Assembly (NCBI RefSeq): GCF_017813355.1
Contig: NZ_JAGIYZ010000007.1
Location: 1 to 64,000, forward strand
DNA: 64,000 nucleotides
From: Roseomonas nitratireducens
GTDB taxonomy: Bacteria > Pseudomonadota > Alphaproteobacteria > Acetobacterales > Acetobacteraceae
Reading direction: 5' to 3'
Both the position numbers and the translations under genes were made by a program. Below, piece by piece: positions 42,953 to 51,794 of the stretch (positions within the stretch are counted from its first letter, which is position 1; each line of letters opens with the position of its first letter). The notes under the pieces are model-generated. The model saw nothing but the letters and a program-made list of their open reading frames with translations. It did not search any database and was not told the DNA's origin.

Positions 42953-43483
42953 ATGCCAGCGCCGACCATCCGCCCCGTCCGGGACGACGACATCCCCGCC
43001 ATCGCCGCCATCTACGGCCATTGGGTGGCCCATGGCCTCGCCAGCTTCGAATACGCGCCACCCGGCGCCGAGGAGATGGCGCGCCGCCGCGACGCCGTGC
43101 TCGCCGCCGGCTACCCCTATCTGGTCGCCGAACGGGACGGCGCCGTGCGCGGCTACGCCTATGCCTCGGCCTACCGGACGCGGCCCGGCTACCGCTACGC
43201 CGTCGAGAACTCCGTCTATGTCGCGCCCGGCGAGGGCGGCGCCGGCCTGGGCCTCGCGCTGCTCGAGGCGCTGGTCGAACGCTGCGCCGCCCAGGGCTTC
43301 CGCCTGATGGTCGCCGTCATCGGCGATACCGCGAACGAGCCCTCCATCCGCCTGCATGCCAGGGCCGGCTTCGCCCACGCCGGGCTGCTGCCGGCCATCG
43401 GCTGGAAGCACGGCCGATGGGTGGACAGCGTGCTGATGACGCGCCCGCTCGGCCCCGGCGCCGCCTCTCCGCCCGCGGGCTGA
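42953..43483 (+). CDS. GNAT N-acetyltransferase, phosphinothricin/methionine-sulfoximine type
   Basis: Protein of 176 residues. It has the features of the Pat/MddA branch: IRPVRDDDIPAIAAIYGHWV, ENSVYVAPGEGGAGLGLALL for acetyl-CoA binding, NEPSIRLHARAGF and GRWVDSVLMTRPL. Members acetylate small amino acid analogues such as phosphinothricin, methionine sulfone or sulfoximine. A single, probably monocistronic gene, 32 nt before the antiporter gene. Confidence 0.88.
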   Translation: MPAPTIRPVRDDDIPAIAAIYGHWVAHGLASFEYAPPGAEEMARRRDAVLAAGYPYLVAERDGAVRGYAYASAYRTRPGYRYAVENSVYVAPGEGGAGLGLALLEALVERCAAQGFRLMVAVIGDTANEPSIRLHARAGFAHAGLLPAIGWKHGRWVDSVLMTRPLGPGAASPPAG

Positions 43484-43514
43484 CGGCAGGCGCAATCCCT
43501 GTATCCTGCCGGGG

Positions 43515-45221
43515 ATGAGCCACGCCCCGCCGCTCGTCGCGACGCTCGTGGTCGCGCTCGCGCTCGCCTTCGCCTTCGGCTTCGTGGCGCGCCTGCTGCG
43601 GCTGCCGCCGTTGCTGGGCTACATCGCCGCCGGCATCGCGGTGGGTCCCTATACGCCGGGCTTCGTCGCCGATGGCGCCGTCACCTCCGGCCTCGCCGAG
43701 ATCGGTGTCGCGCTGCTGCTGTTCGCCGTCGGGCTGCATTTCCGCGCCCGGGACCTGCTGGCGGTCTGGCGCGTCGCCCTGCCCGGCGCGGTCGCGCAGA
43801 TCGCGGCCGGCACGCTGCTCGGCGCCGCGGTCGGCGCGGCGCTGCTGGGGCTCGACGCGGCGGGGGCGGCGGTCTTCGGCCTCGCCCTCGCCATCTCCTC
43901 CACCGCCGTCGCGACGCGCGCGCTCGAGGAGAAGGGCCGGCTGTCCGGCGAGGCGGGCCGCATCGCGCTGGGCTGGCTGGTCGTGCAGGACCTGGTTGTG
44001 GTGCTCGCCCTCGTGCTGCTGCCCGCGCTGGCCACCCCGCAGGCGGATCTCGGCGCGGCGGTCGGGCAGACCGCGCTGGAACTGGCGGCGTTCCTCGCCG
44101 CCATGGCGCTCGGCGGGCGGGTGATCCTGCCGCGGCTGCTCGGCGTCGTGGCCGCGACAGGCTCGCGCGAATTGTTCACCCTCGCCGTCATCGTCGTCGC
44201 GCTCGGCACGGCCTTCGGCGCCTCGGCGCTGTTCGGCGTCTCGCCCGCGCTGGGCGCCTTCTTCGCCGGGGTGCTGCTGGGCGAAAGCCCGCTCGGCCAC
44301 CAGGCGGCGGCCGAGACGGCGCCGCTGCAGCGCGTCTTCGTCGCGATCTTCTTCGTCTCGGTCGGCATGCTGGTGGACCCCGGCGCGATGCTCGCCGCCC
44401 CCGGCACCTCGATCGCGACGCTGGTCGCGGTGCTGCTCGGCACCGGGGGGGCGATCCTTGGCCTGCTGCTGGCGCTGCGCGTGCCGGTGCCGGCGGCGGC
44501 CTCGGTCGCCGGGGCCATGGCGCAGATCGGCGAATTCTCCTTGCTGCTGGCGCAACTCGCCATCGGCGCGGGGCTGCTGCCGGATGCCGCGCGCGGCCCG
44601 CTGCTGGCCGCGGCGACGCTGTCCATCCTCGGCACGCCGCTGATGCAGTGGCTGGCCGACCGCGCGGCGGTGCGGATCGAGGGCACGCGCCGCATGCGCG
44701 CCTGGCTTGCGCGGCGCGGTCGGGCGCGCCTGTCGCATCCGCCCGCGCAGGGGCTGGAAGGCCACGCGATCCTGGTCGGGCATGGGCGCGTCGGCCGGGT
44801 CGTCGCCACGGCGCTGCGCCGGCACGGCCAGCCCTATGTGGTGGTCGAGGCCGACCACGGCGTCGCCGAGGCGCTCCGCGCCGAGGGCGTCCCGGTCGTG
44901 TGGGGCGATGCGGCGCGGCCCGAGGTGCTGAAGGCCGCGCGCCCCGAATCCGCGAGGCTCATCGTGCTCGCCATGCCGGATGCCGCGGGCTGCCGGCGCG
45001 TGCTCGAGATGGCGTGCCGCGCCAATCCCGGCATCATCGCCGCCGCGCGCGCCCATGACGAGGAGGAGGCGAGCTTCCTGGAACGCGAGCAGGCCATCGG
45101 TCTCGTCGTCATGGGCGAACGGGAGATCGCCCTCGGCATGGCGGATTTCGCCATGACGCGCCTCGGCGTGCCGGCGGCCGAGGCGCTCGCGACGGTGGAG
45201 GCGCTGCGCGCCGGGCGTTGA
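43515..45221 (+). CDS. CPA2 cation:proton antiporter with TrkA-N domain (KefB/YbaL type)
   Basis: Protein of 568 residues. About 12-13 membrane helices (residues 1-390) with LGYIAAGIAVGPYTPGF, the unwound-helix region ISSTAVATRALEE and the ion-binding Asp in GWLVVQDLVVV. A soluble Rossmann domain follows (ILVGHGRVGRVVATALRR, VWGDAARPEVL). It would exchange K+ or Na+ for protons with nucleotide or thiol gating. It lacks the KefF ancillary gene, so it is closer to YbaL than to glutathione-gated KefB. Confidence 0.9.
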   Translation: MSHAPPLVATLVVALALAFAFGFVARLLRLPPLLGYIAAGIAVGPYTPGFVADGAVTSGLAEIGVALLLFAVGLHFRARDLLAVWRVALPGAVAQIAAGTLLGAAVGAALLGLDAAGAAVFGLALAISSTAVATRALEEKGRLSGEAGRIALGWLVVQDLVVVLALVLLPALATPQADLGAAVGQTALELAAFLAAMALGGRVILPRLLGVVAATGSRELFTLAVIVVALGTAFGASALFGVSPALGAFFAGVLLGESPLGHQAAAETAPLQRVFVAIFFVSVGMLVDPGAMLAAPGTSIATLVAVLLGTGGAILGLLLALRVPVPAAASVAGAMAQIGEFSLLLAQLAIGAGLLPDAARGPLLAAATLSILGTPLMQWLADRAAVRIEGTRRMRAWLARRGRARLSHPPAQGLEGHAILVGHGRVGRVVATALRRHGQPYVVVEADHGVAEALRAEGVPVVWGDAARPEVLKAARPESARLIVLAMPDAAGCRRVLEMACRANPGIIAAARAHDEEEASFLEREQAIGLVVMGEREIALGMADFAMTRLGVPAAEALATVEALRAGR

Positions 45222-45304
45222 TCCCGACCGCAGCAAGGTTGACGGCCGGCAGCAGTGGGCCTGCTTGGCGCGTGAGCCCCGCGCGCCGGGTCTGACGCCC
45301 CGGA

Positions 45305-45685
45305 TCAGGTCTTCTCGACCGCGCCCCCGGCGTCGAGCCAGGCCTTGAAGCCGCCGAGGTTGCGGACGTTCTCGTAGCCCATGTCCTTGAGCGTCTTGAG
45401 CACGAGCGCCGAGCGCCCGCCCGACGCGCAATAGGCGACGATGGTCTTGGCCCGGTCGAAATTTGCGTCATGCAGCGGGGAGGCAGGGTCGGCGCGGAAT
45501 TCCACCAGCCCGCGCGGGATCGTCAGCGCGCCCGGCACCTTGCCCGACGCCGCGACCTCGTTCGGTTCGCGCACGTCGAGGAACACGACGTCGGCACGGC
45601 CGGCCAGGCCCTTGGCCTCCTCGGCGGAGATGCGCGGCACGGCGGCCTCGGCGGCGGCGAGCATCTGCTGGACGGTGAGGGTCAT
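45305..45685 (-). CDS. Rhodanese-like domain protein
   Basis: Protein of 126 residues, one rhodanese domain: VVFLDVREPNEVAASGKVPGA and the active-site loop with Cys86 in YCASGGRSA. The loop of the Cys85-type plus five residues fits sulfurtransferases acting on thiosulfate or persulfide. Cytoplasmic. It is the last gene of a run with two MAPEG proteins and a YbaK-type deacylase, 33 nt after the MAPEG gene. Confidence 0.9.
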   Translation of the reverse strand: MTLTVQQMLAAAEAAVPRISAEEAKGLAGRADVVFLDVREPNEVAASGKVPGALTIPRGLVEFRADPASPLHDANFDRAKTIVAYCASGGRSALVLKTLKDMGYENVRNLGGFKAWLDAGGAVEKT

Positions 45686-45718
45686 GGCGCTTCCTTCCTG
45701 GCCTGTGGGCCGGGCAGG

Positions 45719-46114
45719 CTAACGCCAACCGATCGTCCCCGCCACGAGGCAGGCGAGGGCGCCCCAGCCGATCGCCCCGAAGGTCGCCATCATGCCGAAG
45801 ATGCGGAAGCGGAAATCTTCCGGCACCCGCATGAGGCCGCTGCCATGCGCGATGCGCCCCGCCAGCAGCAGCGCCCCCGGCGGATGCAGCGCCCAGCCCG
45901 GCGCGCCGGCGGCTTCCGCCAGCGCCATCAGCAGCAGCGCGAAGGGCACGTATTCGGCGAAATTCGCCTGCGCGCGGACCGCGCGTTCCAGCGCCGCGTC
46001 GCCGCCCGTGCCGATCGGCACCTGCGCGCGCCGGCGCTGCCCGATCACCCGCGCGGACAGCCACAGGCAGACCGGGGCCAGCAGGGCCGCCCAGAGCGCC
46101 GTCGCCCACATCAC
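45719..46114 (-). CDS. MAPEG-family membrane protein (downstream copy)
   Basis: Protein of 131 residues with four membrane helices. MAPEG signature: PIGTGGDAALERAVRAQANFAEYVPFALLL (about residues 33-62), including the conserved Arg and Asn/Glu positions. The family covers membrane-bound glutathione transferases and relatives; the bacterial role is mostly unknown. Its start overlaps the YbaK-type stop by 4 nt. A paralogue lies on the other side of that gene. Confidence 0.88.
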   Translation of the reverse strand: MMWATALWAALLAPVCLWLSARVIGQRRRAQVPIGTGGDAALERAVRAQANFAEYVPFALLLMALAEAAGAPGWALHPPGALLLAGRIAHGSGLMRVPEDFRFRIFGMMATFGAIGWGALACLVAGTIGWR

Positions 46115-46578
46115 TCCCGCACCTCGGCGACCGCGGCGCCGGTCATGCGCAGCAGTTCCGAGGGCGTGGTGCGGAAGACGTGCATGGGCGAACCCGCCGC
46201 CGCCCAGACCGCGTCGAGCGCCATGAGGTCCGCATCCAGCAGCAGGATCGGCGGCGCGAGGTGCCCGAGCGGGGAGACGCCGCCGATCGCGAAGCCCGTC
46301 GCGTCCCGCACCCAGGCGCCGTCCGCGCGCTTCACCGCCTGGCCGATCGCCGCCGCGACCTTGCCCATGTCCACCCGGTTGGCGCCGGAGGCGATGACCA
46401 GCGCCGCGCGGGCGCCGGCGCGGAAGACGATGGATTTCGCGATCTGCGCCACGTCGCAGCCGACCGCGGCGGCGGCATCCGCCGCGCTGCGCGTGCCTTC
46501 GGGGAAGGCCGTGATGGTGTCCGGATGTCCCGCCGCCAGCAGCGCGGCGCGGACGCGCTCGACCGAGGATCCGCTCAT
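46111..46578 (-). CDS. YbaK/EbsC-type aminoacyl-tRNA deacylase
   Basis: Protein of 155 residues. The family's catalytic Lys is in AKSIVFRAG, with GANRVDMGKVA and GFAIGGVSPLGH completing the pocket. Such proteins hydrolyse mischarged tRNAs (for example Cys- or Ala-tRNA-Pro) in trans. It sits between two MAPEG genes, coupled to the downstream one by 4-nt overlap and 10 nt from the upstream one. Confidence 0.9.
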   Translation of the reverse strand: MSGSSVERVRAALLAAGHPDTITAFPEGTRSAADAAAAVGCDVAQIAKSIVFRAGARAALVIASGANRVDMGKVAAAIGQAVKRADGAWVRDATGFAIGGVSPLGHLAPPILLLDADLMALDAVWAAAGSPMHVFRTTPSELLRMTGAAVAEVRE

Positions 46579-46588
46579 GGCCGGGCCG

Positions 46589-46981
46589 CTACCACAGCCC
46601 GAGCCCGCCGCCGAGGGCGAGCGCCAGTGCCGCGAACAGCCCCAACAGCGTCAGCAGCATGCCCGCCGCGCGCAGCGGCCGGATGTCGGGTTCGGGCGAC
46701 ATGCCGGCGGCGTGCAGCGCGCGGCCCGCCAGCATGGCGATGCCTGCCGCGTGCAGCGCCCAGGGTGCCGCGCCGCAGAGTTCGGCGGCGAGCAGCGTGA
46801 CGAGGAAGACCGGGACGTATTCGGCGCAATTCGCATGGACCCGGACGGCCCGTTCCAGCAGCGGGTCGCCGCCGGTGCCGATCGTCACCCGGGCGCGGTA
46901 GCGCGCGGCGAAGACGCGGAAGGTCAGCGCGAGGTAGAGCGCCAGCAACAACGCGGCATGGAGCGCGGTGACGCGCGGCAT
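46589..46981 (-). CDS. MAPEG-family membrane protein (upstream copy)
   Basis: Protein of 130 residues with four membrane helices and the same core as its paralogue: TIGTGGDPLLERAVRVHANC followed by AEYVPVFLV. It is the first gene of the four-gene minus-strand group MAPEG-ybaK-MAPEG-rhodanese. The two copies differ throughout, so the duplication is old. Divergent from hemW, 38 nt apart. Confidence 0.87.
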   Translation of the reverse strand: MPRVTALHAALLLALYLALTFRVFAARYRARVTIGTGGDPLLERAVRVHANCAEYVPVFLVTLLAAELCGAAPWALHAAGIAMLAGRALHAAGMSPEPDIRPLRAAGMLLTLLGLFAALALALGGGLGLW

Positions 46982-47019
46982 GGGACACCCCCTTCGACAG
47001 GCGGGCCCGGCCGCGCCAT

Positions 47020-48183
47020 ATGCGCCCCGTGACCGAACCCCTCGCCCTCTACATCCACTGGCCGTTCTGCGCTGCCAAGTGTCCCTATTGCGACTTCAAC
47101 TCGCATGTCCGGGACCGGGTGGACGAGGCCCGCTTCCGCGACGCGCTGCGCCGCGAGCTGGCCTTCGAGGCGGCGCGCGCCGGCCGCCGGCCGCTCGCCA
47201 GTATCTTCTTCGGCGGCGGCACGCCCTCCCTCATGGCGCCGGAGACGGTCGCCGCGCTGATCGAGGATGCGCGCGCGCTGTTCGAAGCCGCGCCGGACAT
47301 CGAGATCACGCTCGAGGCCAATCCCACCAGCGTGGAGATCGGCCGCCTCGCCGCCTTCCGCGACGCGGGCGTGAACCGCGCGAGCCTCGGCGTGCAGTCG
47401 CTGGACGAAGCCGCGCTGCGCTTCCTCGGCCGGAAGCACGACGCCGCGCAGGCCATCGCCGCGCTGGAGGCCGCGCGCGCCATCTTCCCGCGCCTGTCCT
47501 TCGACCTGATCTACGCGCGCCCCGGGCAGGACGAGGCGTCGTGGCGGGCGGAACTGCGGCGCGCCCTGGCGCTCGCCGCCGACCATCTCTCGCTCTACCA
47601 GCTCACCATCGAGCCGGGGACGCAGTTCGCGACGCTGCACGCCCGCGGCGACTTCGCCCTGCCCGAGGGCGACGACGCGGCGCGGCTGTACTTCGCCACG
47701 GCCGAGGAAGCCGCGCGTTTCGGCCTGCTGCCCTATGAGGTGAGCAACTACGCCAAGCCGGGCGCGGAAAGCCGGCACAACCTCGCCTATTGGCGCTACG
47801 GCGACTATCTCGGCATCGGCCCTGGCGCGCATCAGCGCATGCTGGCCGATGGCCGCATGGTCGCGCTGCGCCGCCATCGCGCGCCGGAGGAATGGGCCGC
47901 GCGGGTCGAGCGCGACGGCCACGGCACGGCGGGGGAGGAGGTCCTCGCCCCCGCCGAGCGGGCGCGCGAAGCGCTGCTGATGGGGCTGCGCCTGGCCGAG
48001 GGCGTCGATCCGGCGCGGATCGCGGCACGCGCGGGCATCCCCTTCGCCCAGGCGATCGACCCGGCGATGCTCGCCGCGCTGCTGGAGGAGGATTACCTCG
48101 CCTGGACGGCATCCGGCCGGCTGCGGGCGACGGAGGAGGGCATCGTCAGGCTCGACGCCCTGCTGCCCGTCCTGCTGCGGTGA
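47020..48183 (+). CDS. hemW: HemW, radical-SAM haem chaperone
   Basis: Protein of 387 residues. N-terminal radical-SAM cluster motif CxxxCxxC in HWPFCAAKCPYCDFNSH (the Cys-rich site at about residues 17-24, with Phe-Asn-Ser-His typical of HemW rather than HemN), then FFGGGTPSLM and the SLGVQSLD strand; a C-terminal HemW domain starts with PYEVSNYAKPG. HemW delivers haem to respiratory proteins. The start lacks a strong ribosome site; GTG at 47029 is an alternative. The usual rdgB neighbour is absent. Confidence 0.92.
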   Translation: MRPVTEPLALYIHWPFCAAKCPYCDFNSHVRDRVDEARFRDALRRELAFEAARAGRRPLASIFFGGGTPSLMAPETVAALIEDARALFEAAPDIEITLEANPTSVEIGRLAAFRDAGVNRASLGVQSLDEAALRFLGRKHDAAQAIAALEAARAIFPRLSFDLIYARPGQDEASWRAELRRALALAADHLSLYQLTIEPGTQFATLHARGDFALPEGDDAARLYFATAEEAARFGLLPYEVSNYAKPGAESRHNLAYWRYGDYLGIGPGAHQRMLADGRMVALRRHRAPEEWAARVERDGHGTAGEEVLAPAERAREALLMGLRLAEGVDPARIAARAGIPFAQAIDPAMLAALLEEDYLAWTASGRLRATEEGIVRLDALLPVLLR

Positions 48184-48252
48184 AGCCGGCCGAGGCCAAC
48201 CGCGGGAAGGATGGCGCCTCCCGCGATTGATCCCGGCGGCCGGAGCCCCCGT

Positions 48253-48277
48253 GCGGCCCACCTCGCGCAAGGGCCGC
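48253..48277. terminator. Hairpin between convergent hemW and lipoprotein genes
   Basis: GCGGCCC (48253-48259) and GGGCCGC (48271-48277) form a perfect 7-bp stem with an 11-nt loop in the 111-nt convergent gap. An overlapping alternative hairpin CGCGCA/TGCGCG lies at 48264-48287. There is no T run on either side, so the terminator call is tentative. Confidence 0.3.
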
Positions 48278-48294
48278 CCCCTGCGCGAACGCGA

Positions 48295-48948
48295 TCAGCG
48301 CCGACCGCGCGCCGCGGTGGCGATGGTCGCCGCGGCCTTCTGCCGATCGAGCGCCGCGAGGTCCTGCTGCATGTAGCCGCGCAGCGTGTCGGCGCTGTCG
48401 ATCATCGCGTCGCGCGACCGCTCGGCGCGGGCGATCTGCGGCTCCCACCCGGCGCGGATGGCGGCGGCGCGGGCGTTGAAGAAGGCATCGCGTTCCGCGG
48501 CCGAGGCGAAGGCGGCCGGGGGGAGCGCGACCGTCGCGTCGAAGAAGCGGCGCACGCGGCCGGTCTGGATGTCTTCCCGGTTGTTGTTGGTGCCCACCGG
48601 GCCGGTCGGCTGGTGGTGATGCACGCCGAAGTCGCGCAGCGGCCGCAGCGTGACGGCCGTGTCCATCCGTCCCGGGGCGGAGCAGCGCACCTCGACCGGG
48701 TCGTTGCCGCGGGCGAGGGTGACCTGGGCCGGCGTCGTCACCTGCGTCACGGCCGCCCCGCCGCGCGTGACCGCGCAGCGCGCGCCGGCCGGGTCGGAGG
48801 CGAGCGCGATGCTGCCGCTCCATGCCTGCGGGCGGGGCTCGTTCTGCAGCGCGGCGTTGTCGGCGCGGACGTGGTAGGTGCCGCAGCCCGAAAGGGCGAG
48901 GGCGCCGATGAGCGCGCAGGCGAGGCGCGCGCGGGAATCAGGAATCAC
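48295..48948 (-). CDS. Putative lipoprotein with PEGA-like domain
   Basis: Protein of 217 residues from the GTG at 48948, chosen because GAGGAG lies 7 nt upstream and the reading frame then starts with a lipoprotein signal ending in LALSGC (Cys22). After it comes a PEGA-like beta segment (IALASDPAGARCAVTRGGAA ... TPAQVTLARG), a FGVHHHQPTGP stretch and a helical tail rich in Ala and charged residues. A role in the envelope is likely; function unknown. Earlier in-frame ATGs at 49035 and 48996 lack support. Confidence 0.75.
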   Translation of the reverse strand: MIPDSRARLACALIGALALSGCGTYHVRADNAALQNEPRPQAWSGSIALASDPAGARCAVTRGGAAVTQVTTPAQVTLARGNDPVEVRCSAPGRMDTAVTLRPLRDFGVHHHQPTGPVGTNNNREDIQTGRVRRFFDATVALPPAAFASAAERDAFFNARAAAIRAGWEPQIARAERSRDAMIDSADTLRGYMQQDLAALDRQKAAATIATAARGRR

Positions 48949-49369
48949 GGATGGTCTCCTCGGAGCGCGCGGGGTGTCTCGTTTGTCGCGGCGCATCCCG
49001 AAAAGAAGAATGCCGCCGAGGTCGATAATTGTCACGTTTTCAGAATGAGACTGCCGGGAACGTGATCGATGCCGTGCAGGGTGCCTTCACCCTTCACCCG
49101 TGCGACGCGGTCGTCTTCGCCGATGCCCCCGCCACAGCCGCCCCCTGCGCGCGTCTTCTGCCGGGCAGGGGGCGGGGGCGACGCCACCGCGGCCGGCCCG
49201 GACGCGATCCCGCCGGCAGGCGCGGGGCGGGCGAGCGGGAGGTCCGCGGCCCCGGCGAGGTCGGATGCCACCGCGGCCAAGCGGCTGCGCCCGTCGCTGC
49301 GGATCCGAAACCTCAGTCTTGCCGCACGGCCGCCTTGATGCGCGCCGCGCGGCCCGCGACACTCGGCCC
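48949..49369. other. Divergent intergenic region, no gene seen
   Basis: This 421-nt gap lies between the lipoprotein (minus) and the SirB1-type gene (plus). An AT-rich patch at about 49005-49050 may hold the lipoprotein promoter, though no good hexamer pair is seen. The remaining part is GC-rich and has a Pro/Ala-rich minus-strand frame (49032-49280) ending in GTLHGIDHVPGSLILKT; it is not convincing as a gene. Confidence 0.4.
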
Positions 49370-50221
49370 ATGCCGCTGACCGCCCAGGATGAAGCCCGCG
49401 CCGCGCTCGACGCGGCAGGGCGCCTACCCGATGCCGAACTCGACATCGGCGCCGTCGCCTTGCAACTCGCGCGCATCGACGCGCCGGAGGCCGATTGGCG
49501 CGAAGCCGCGGCGAGCCTGACCGCCATCGCCCGTGCTGCCGTCGAGGCCGCGGCCGCGGACCCCGAGGCCGACGCCGGCGACCCCGCCCGCCGGCGGGAC
49601 GCGCTGGCGGGCGTCCTGCACGGCGGCTTCGGCCTGGCCGGCGATTCCGAGACCTATGACGACCCGGCGAACGCCAACCTGATCCACGTGCTGGAACGCC
49701 GCCGCGGCCTGCCGGTCGCGCTCGGCATCCTGTGGCTGCACGCGGCGGAAGCGGCCGGCTGGGCCGCGCATGGCGTGGATTTCCCGGGCCATTTCCTGAT
49801 CGCGCTGGAAGCCCCGCGCGGCCAGGTGCTGGTGGATGTCTTCGCCGGCGGCACGGCGCTGGAGGCGCCGGCGCTGCGCGCCCTGCTCAAGCGCGTGGAG
49901 GGGGAGGCGGCGGAACTCCGCCCCGGCCTGCTGCGCCCCATGGCGAAGCGGGAGGTGCTGCTGCGCCTGCAGAACAACATCAAGCTGCGGCGCCTGCGCG
50001 CCGGCACGCTGGACAGCGCCCTGGACTGCGCGGAGGACATGCTCCGCCTCGCGCCGGACCACGCGCCGCTCTGGCGGGAAGCGGGGCTGATGAACCAGCG
50101 GCTCGACCGCATCGGCGCCGCGCTCGCCTGCCTCGACCGGTTCCTGGAACTGGTGCCCGACGGCGACGCAGCACAGCGGATGCGCGCGCTCGCCACCGAA
50201 CTGCGCCAGCGGCTGAACTGA
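49370..50221 (+). CDS. SirB1-family protein (transglutaminase-like fold plus TPR)
   Basis: Protein of 283 residues. The N-terminal transglutaminase-like domain has NANLIHVLERRRGLPVALGI and GVDFPGHFLIAL; the C-terminal third (about 190-283) is TPR-like (LRLAPDHAPLWREAGLMNQR). The family's Cys nucleophile is not evident, so enzymatic activity is doubtful. Function unknown. It precedes lutA by 53 nt on the same strand. Confidence 0.85.
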   Translation: MPLTAQDEARAALDAAGRLPDAELDIGAVALQLARIDAPEADWREAAASLTAIARAAVEAAAADPEADAGDPARRRDALAGVLHGGFGLAGDSETYDDPANANLIHVLERRRGLPVALGILWLHAAEAAGWAAHGVDFPGHFLIALEAPRGQVLVDVFAGGTALEAPALRALLKRVEGEAAELRPGLLRPMAKREVLLRLQNNIKLRRLRAGTLDSALDCAEDMLRLAPDHAPLWREAGLMNQRLDRIGAALACLDRFLELVPDGDAAQRMRALATELRQRLN

Positions 50222-50274
50222 TCTTCCCCGCGCGGGACTGTCCGCGCGGGCGGGGCGCACCTATCATCCAGGGC

Positions 50275-51048
50275 ATGTCCACGCCCCGGCCGCGCGTCGC
50301 GCTCTTCGTCACCTGCCTCGTCGATCTCTATCGCCCGTCGGTCGGCTTCGCCGCGCTGCGCCTGCTGGAACAGGCGGGCTGCGAGGTCGAGGTGCCGCAC
50401 ACGCAGACCTGCTGCGGCCAGCCCGCCTTCAACACGGGCGACCGCGCCACGGCGCGCGACCTCGCCCGCGCCGTCGTCGACGCCTTCCAGGGCTACGACC
50501 ACGTCGTCGCCCCGTCGGGGTCCTGCGCGGGCATGATCGCGCATCACTTCCCCAGCCTGTTCGACGACGATCCCGGCTATCGCGCCAAGGCCGAGTCGCT
50601 GGCCGGGCGGACGCACGAGCTCGTCTCCTTCCTTGTGGACGTGATGGGCATGGAGCGCGTCGCGGCGTCCTATGGCGACCGCGTCACCTACCACGATTCC
50701 TGCTCGGGCCTGCGGGAGATGGGCGTGAAGGCCCAGCCGCGCCAGCTGCTCGGCAGCGTCCAGGGGCTGACCCTGGCGGAGCTGGCGGACCCCGAGATCT
50801 GCTGCGGCTTCGGCGGCACCTTCTGCGTGAAGTACCCGGAGATCTCGACGCGCATGGTCACCGACAAGTGCCGCGACATCGCCGCGACCGGCGCGGGCAC
50901 GCTGCTCGCGGGCGACCTCGGTTGCCTGCTGAACATGGCCGGGCGGCTGAAGCGCGAGGGGAGCGCGGTGAAGGTCCGCCACGTGGCCGAGGTGCTCGCC
51001 GGCATGGCGGCCGAGGTGCCGCCGATCGGCGAGGGGAAGGGCCCATGA
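50275..51048 (+). CDS. lutA: (Fe-S)-binding protein LutA, L-lactate utilisation
   Basis: Protein of 257 residues with two CCG domains: TCCGQPAFNTG near residue 45 and ICCGFGGTFCVKYPE near 180. LutA (YkgE) with LutB and LutC oxidises L-lactate to pyruvate in the cytoplasm or at the membrane. Here it is separated from lutBC by a 2OG-Fe oxygenase gene, which overlaps its 3' end by 4 nt, and by a minus-strand fasciclin gene. Confidence 0.9.
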   Translation: MSTPRPRVALFVTCLVDLYRPSVGFAALRLLEQAGCEVEVPHTQTCCGQPAFNTGDRATARDLARAVVDAFQGYDHVVAPSGSCAGMIAHHFPSLFDDDPGYRAKAESLAGRTHELVSFLVDVMGMERVAASYGDRVTYHDSCSGLREMGVKAQPRQLLGSVQGLTLAELADPEICCGFGGTFCVKYPEISTRMVTDKCRDIAATGAGTLLAGDLGCLLNMAGRLKREGSAVKVRHVAEVLAGMAAEVPPIGEGKGP

Positions 51049-51770
51049 CTGCGCCCGCGGGCCCGCTCGCCGACCTCGCCGCGCGCGGCTTCGCCCGCAT
51101 CCCCGGCGCGCAGATGGCCACGCTGATGGGGCAGGGCGAGCGCCCCGATGCGCTGGCCCCCTTCTTCGCATCGTGGAACCGGCTGGAGACGGATGCCTTC
51201 ATGGCCGATGGCGGGCGCTACCGGCGCCGGCGCATCGCCAATTTCGCCGCCGAGCCCGGCGTGCCGGGCCATCGCCGCGGTGCGCACCGGCCGCATTTCC
51301 AGGCGGTGGCCCACAACACGCTGAATGGCGGCGTCGATCGGTGGTTCGCGCCGATGGAGGACGCGGTCGCCGCCTCGGCCCCCATGGTCGCGCTGCTCGG
51401 CCTGGGCCGGTCGATGGCCGAGGCGCTGCACGGCGCGCATCCCTGGTTCGTCGAGGCGCACCAATTCCGCATCGAGGCCGCGGCCGGCACCCCCGGCTTC
51501 CCGACGCCCGAGGGCGTGCACCATGACGGCGTCGATTGCGTGCTGATCGCGATGATCGCGCGCACCAACCTGGCGGGTGGGGAGACGGTGATCGAGGACG
51601 ATGCGGGGGCGCGCCTCGCGCAGTTCGTCCTGAGCGATCCGCTCGACACGGCGGTGCTGGACGATCCGCGCGTGAGGCACGGTGTCACGCCGGTCGCGCC
51701 GGCAGATCCGGGCCTGCCGTCCTGCCGCGACGTGCTGGTGCTCACCTGGAAGCGCGGCGCGCCGCCCTGA
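51045..51770 (+). CDS. 2OG-Fe(II) dioxygenase-family protein (PF10014 type)
   Basis: Protein of 241 residues. Fe-binding HxD is seen in EGVHHDGVDCV, the distal His in VRHGVTPV, and NLAGGETVIEDD matches the double-stranded beta-helix of this family; the N-terminus (PHFQAVAHNTLNGGVDRWF) also fits. Relatives hydroxylate free amino acids such as isoleucine. The ATG overlaps the lutA stop, an unusual partnership. The substrate may be a branched or hydroxy acid, which is inference. Confidence 0.82.
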   Translation: MTAPAGPLADLAARGFARIPGAQMATLMGQGERPDALAPFFASWNRLETDAFMADGGRYRRRRIANFAAEPGVPGHRRGAHRPHFQAVAHNTLNGGVDRWFAPMEDAVAASAPMVALLGLGRSMAEALHGAHPWFVEAHQFRIEAAAGTPGFPTPEGVHHDGVDCVLIAMIARTNLAGGETVIEDDAGARLAQFVLSDPLDTAVLDDPRVRHGVTPVAPADPGLPSCRDVLVLTWKRGAPP

Positions 51771-51794
51771 TCAGGACGGCGCCCGCGGATGGCG

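Noticed and set aside
49032..49280. Minus-strand frame ending in GTLHGIDHVPGSLILKT, faintly like a CusF-type copper protein
   Set aside because: The first two thirds are Pro/Ala/Gly-rich without a signal peptide, the match is only a few residues, and the copper-binding residues are not seen.
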